DNA from: Cognatishimia sp. F0-27
GTDB lineage: Bacteria > Pseudomonadota > Alphaproteobacteria > Rhodobacterales > Rhodobacteraceae
Direction of reading: 5' to 3'
Assembly (NCBI RefSeq): GCF_020667845.1
Contig: NZ_JAFMPQ010000002.1
Coordinates: 1 to 64,000, forward strand
DNA length: 64,000 bases
A program made the translations under genes and the position numbers. Positions 63,205 through 64,000 of this stretch are shown here, piece after piece (position 1 is the stretch's first letter; each line of letters begins with the position of its first letter). The notes beneath the pieces were generated by a model. It was not told where the DNA came from. It ran no database searches and worked only from the letters and a program-made list of their open reading frames with translations.

Positions 63205-64000
63205 TCAGCTCTGGAAATCCGCGCGGGCGTAGCCCTGAAGATAGAGCAGCGCGGTCAGATCGCCGTGGTTCACGCGCAAATCACATTGCGCCTGCACGGT
63301 CGGCTTGGCGTGCAGCGCGACGCCCAGCCCGGCGAGCCCCAACATCCCCAGATCGTTCGCCCCGTCGCCGACTGCGATGGCATCGTCGGGCGTCTTTCCC
63401 AGGCTGGCCGTGATCTCCTCGAGGGCGCTGACCTTGGCATCGCGCCCGAGGATCGGCATCCCGACCTGTCCGGTGAGAACACCGTCATCCGTCAGAAGCG
63501 TATTGGCGCGGTTCTCGTCAAACCCGAGCATGTCGGCAATCCGGCTGGTGAACGCGGTGAAGCCGCCCGATACAAGCGCGGCGTGGGCGCCATTGGCCTT
63601 CATGGTGGACACCAACGCCCGCCCGCCGGGCATCAGCGTGATCCGGGTGTCGATCACGCGCTGGATCACCGTTTCGGGCTGGTCCTTGAGCAGTGCCACG
63701 CGCTCCGTCAGCGCGCCTTCGAAATCCAGTTCCCCGTTCATGGCACGCGCGGTGATGTCCTTCACATGCGCGCCGACACCGGCTTCTTCGGCCAGCTCGT
63801 CGATGCATTCCTGCTCGATCATGGTGCTGTCCATGTCCGCGATAAGCAGCGCCTTGCGCCGGTTCTGTGCGGGCACGATGTTGAGATCCGCCTGTTCGGC
63901 TATGGAGCGGCGGATGTCTTCGATATTGCCCGGCAGCGTCTGGAGCGGAAACTCCGCCGCTTCATCAGGAGACAGCCAGTCGGCGGTGCCACCGCCAAGC
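63205..64000 (-). CDS. serB: phosphoserine phosphatase, N terminus beyond the window
   Basis: At least 264 residues of a HAD-family phosphatase making serine from phosphoserine. The nucleophile motif DMDSTMIEQE, the SGGFTAF motif and the GDGANDLGMLG metal motif are in order. The frame stays open to the right edge (residues such as GGGTADWLSPDEAAEFPLQT), giving the usual N-terminal domain of long SerB proteins; the start codon lies outside the window. It converges on the asparaginase gene. Confidence 0.95.
   Translation of the reverse strand, partial: LGGGTADWLSPDEAAEFPLQTLPGNIEDIRRSIAEQADLNIVPAQNRRKALLIADMDSTMIEQECIDELAEEAGVGAHVKDITARAMNGELDFEGALTERVALLKDQPETVIQRVIDTRITLMPGGRALVSTMKANGAHAALVSGGFTAFTSRIADMLGFDENRANTLLTDDGVLTGQVGMPILGRDAKVSALEEITASLGKTPDDAIAVGDGANDLGMLGLAGLGVALHAKPTVQAQCDLRVNHGDLTALLYLQGYARADFQS

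Overview
The window is about 64 kb of GC-rich, tightly packed chromosomal DNA. Gene content and order point to an alphaproteobacterium of the Rhodobacteraceae (Roseobacter group): a fliI/flgBC-fliE-fliQ-flgFGA-flgH-fliL flagellar block, a TIGR02302-type Gln-rich membrane protein beside lysA, an IalB-family protein, a threonine dehydrogenase lacking the structural-zinc cysteines, TRAP transporter genes and a roseobacter-like extragenic palindrome. This assignment rests on recognised families and was not tested by any search.

Layout. 0.4-1.0 kb: a small P-loop kinase. 1.0-7.05 kb: flagellar basal-body and export genes, fliI divergent from nine genes ending at fliL; the block stops shortly before a tRNA-Pro(CGG). 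7.4-15.5 kb: a DMT exporter and the leucine genes leuB, leuD and leuC (all on the minus strand), interspersed with a secreted EEP-family protein, a membrane protein, a cupin and a cyanovirin-like secreted protein. 15.9-20.2 kb: small ORFs, an MscS channel, threonine dehydrogenase, an XRE-cupin regulator and an EthD-like protein. 20.4-32.3 kb: a thiolase, penicillin-binding protein 1C, a giant alpha-2-macroglobulin and a hybrid histidine kinase. 32.4-46.0 kb: housekeeping and envelope genes (yaaA, recQ, YggT, thioesterase, UMF1 transporter, mepA, a phytase-like esterase, a queuosine-precursor transporter, arfB, a PPOX flavoprotein, the TIGR02302 protein, lysA).

46.1-59.5 kb is an accessory catabolic island built around one divergent promoter with a GntR/HutC regulator. 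Leftward runs a six-gene overlapping operon: tautomerase-SnoaL fusion, hyuB, hyuA, isochorismatase-like, isocitrate lyase/PEP mutase-like, flavoprotein. Rightward runs gntR, a second LeuC/LeuD pair and a complete TRAP transporter. The enzyme set (ring or amide opening, hydration by an aconitase-type enzyme, C-C cleavage by a lyase) suggests uptake and breakdown of a cyclic imide or substituted dicarboxylate through an alkylmalate. The substrate is inferred, not shown. 59.5-64 kb: a hypothetical gene, rlmN, an IalB-family protein, a Rhizobium etli-type asparaginase and the 3' part of serB running off the edge.

The most unusual non-coding signal lies at 40.5-40.7 kb, just upstream of arfB (stalled-ribosome rescue hydrolase). 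A 16-nt perfect complement of the 16S rRNA 3' end leads into an 18-codon mini-ORF. Its stop codon overlaps segment 1 of a three-segment set of mutually exclusive hairpins, the last of which is an intrinsic terminator. This looks like a translation-sensing attenuator controlling ribosome rescue.
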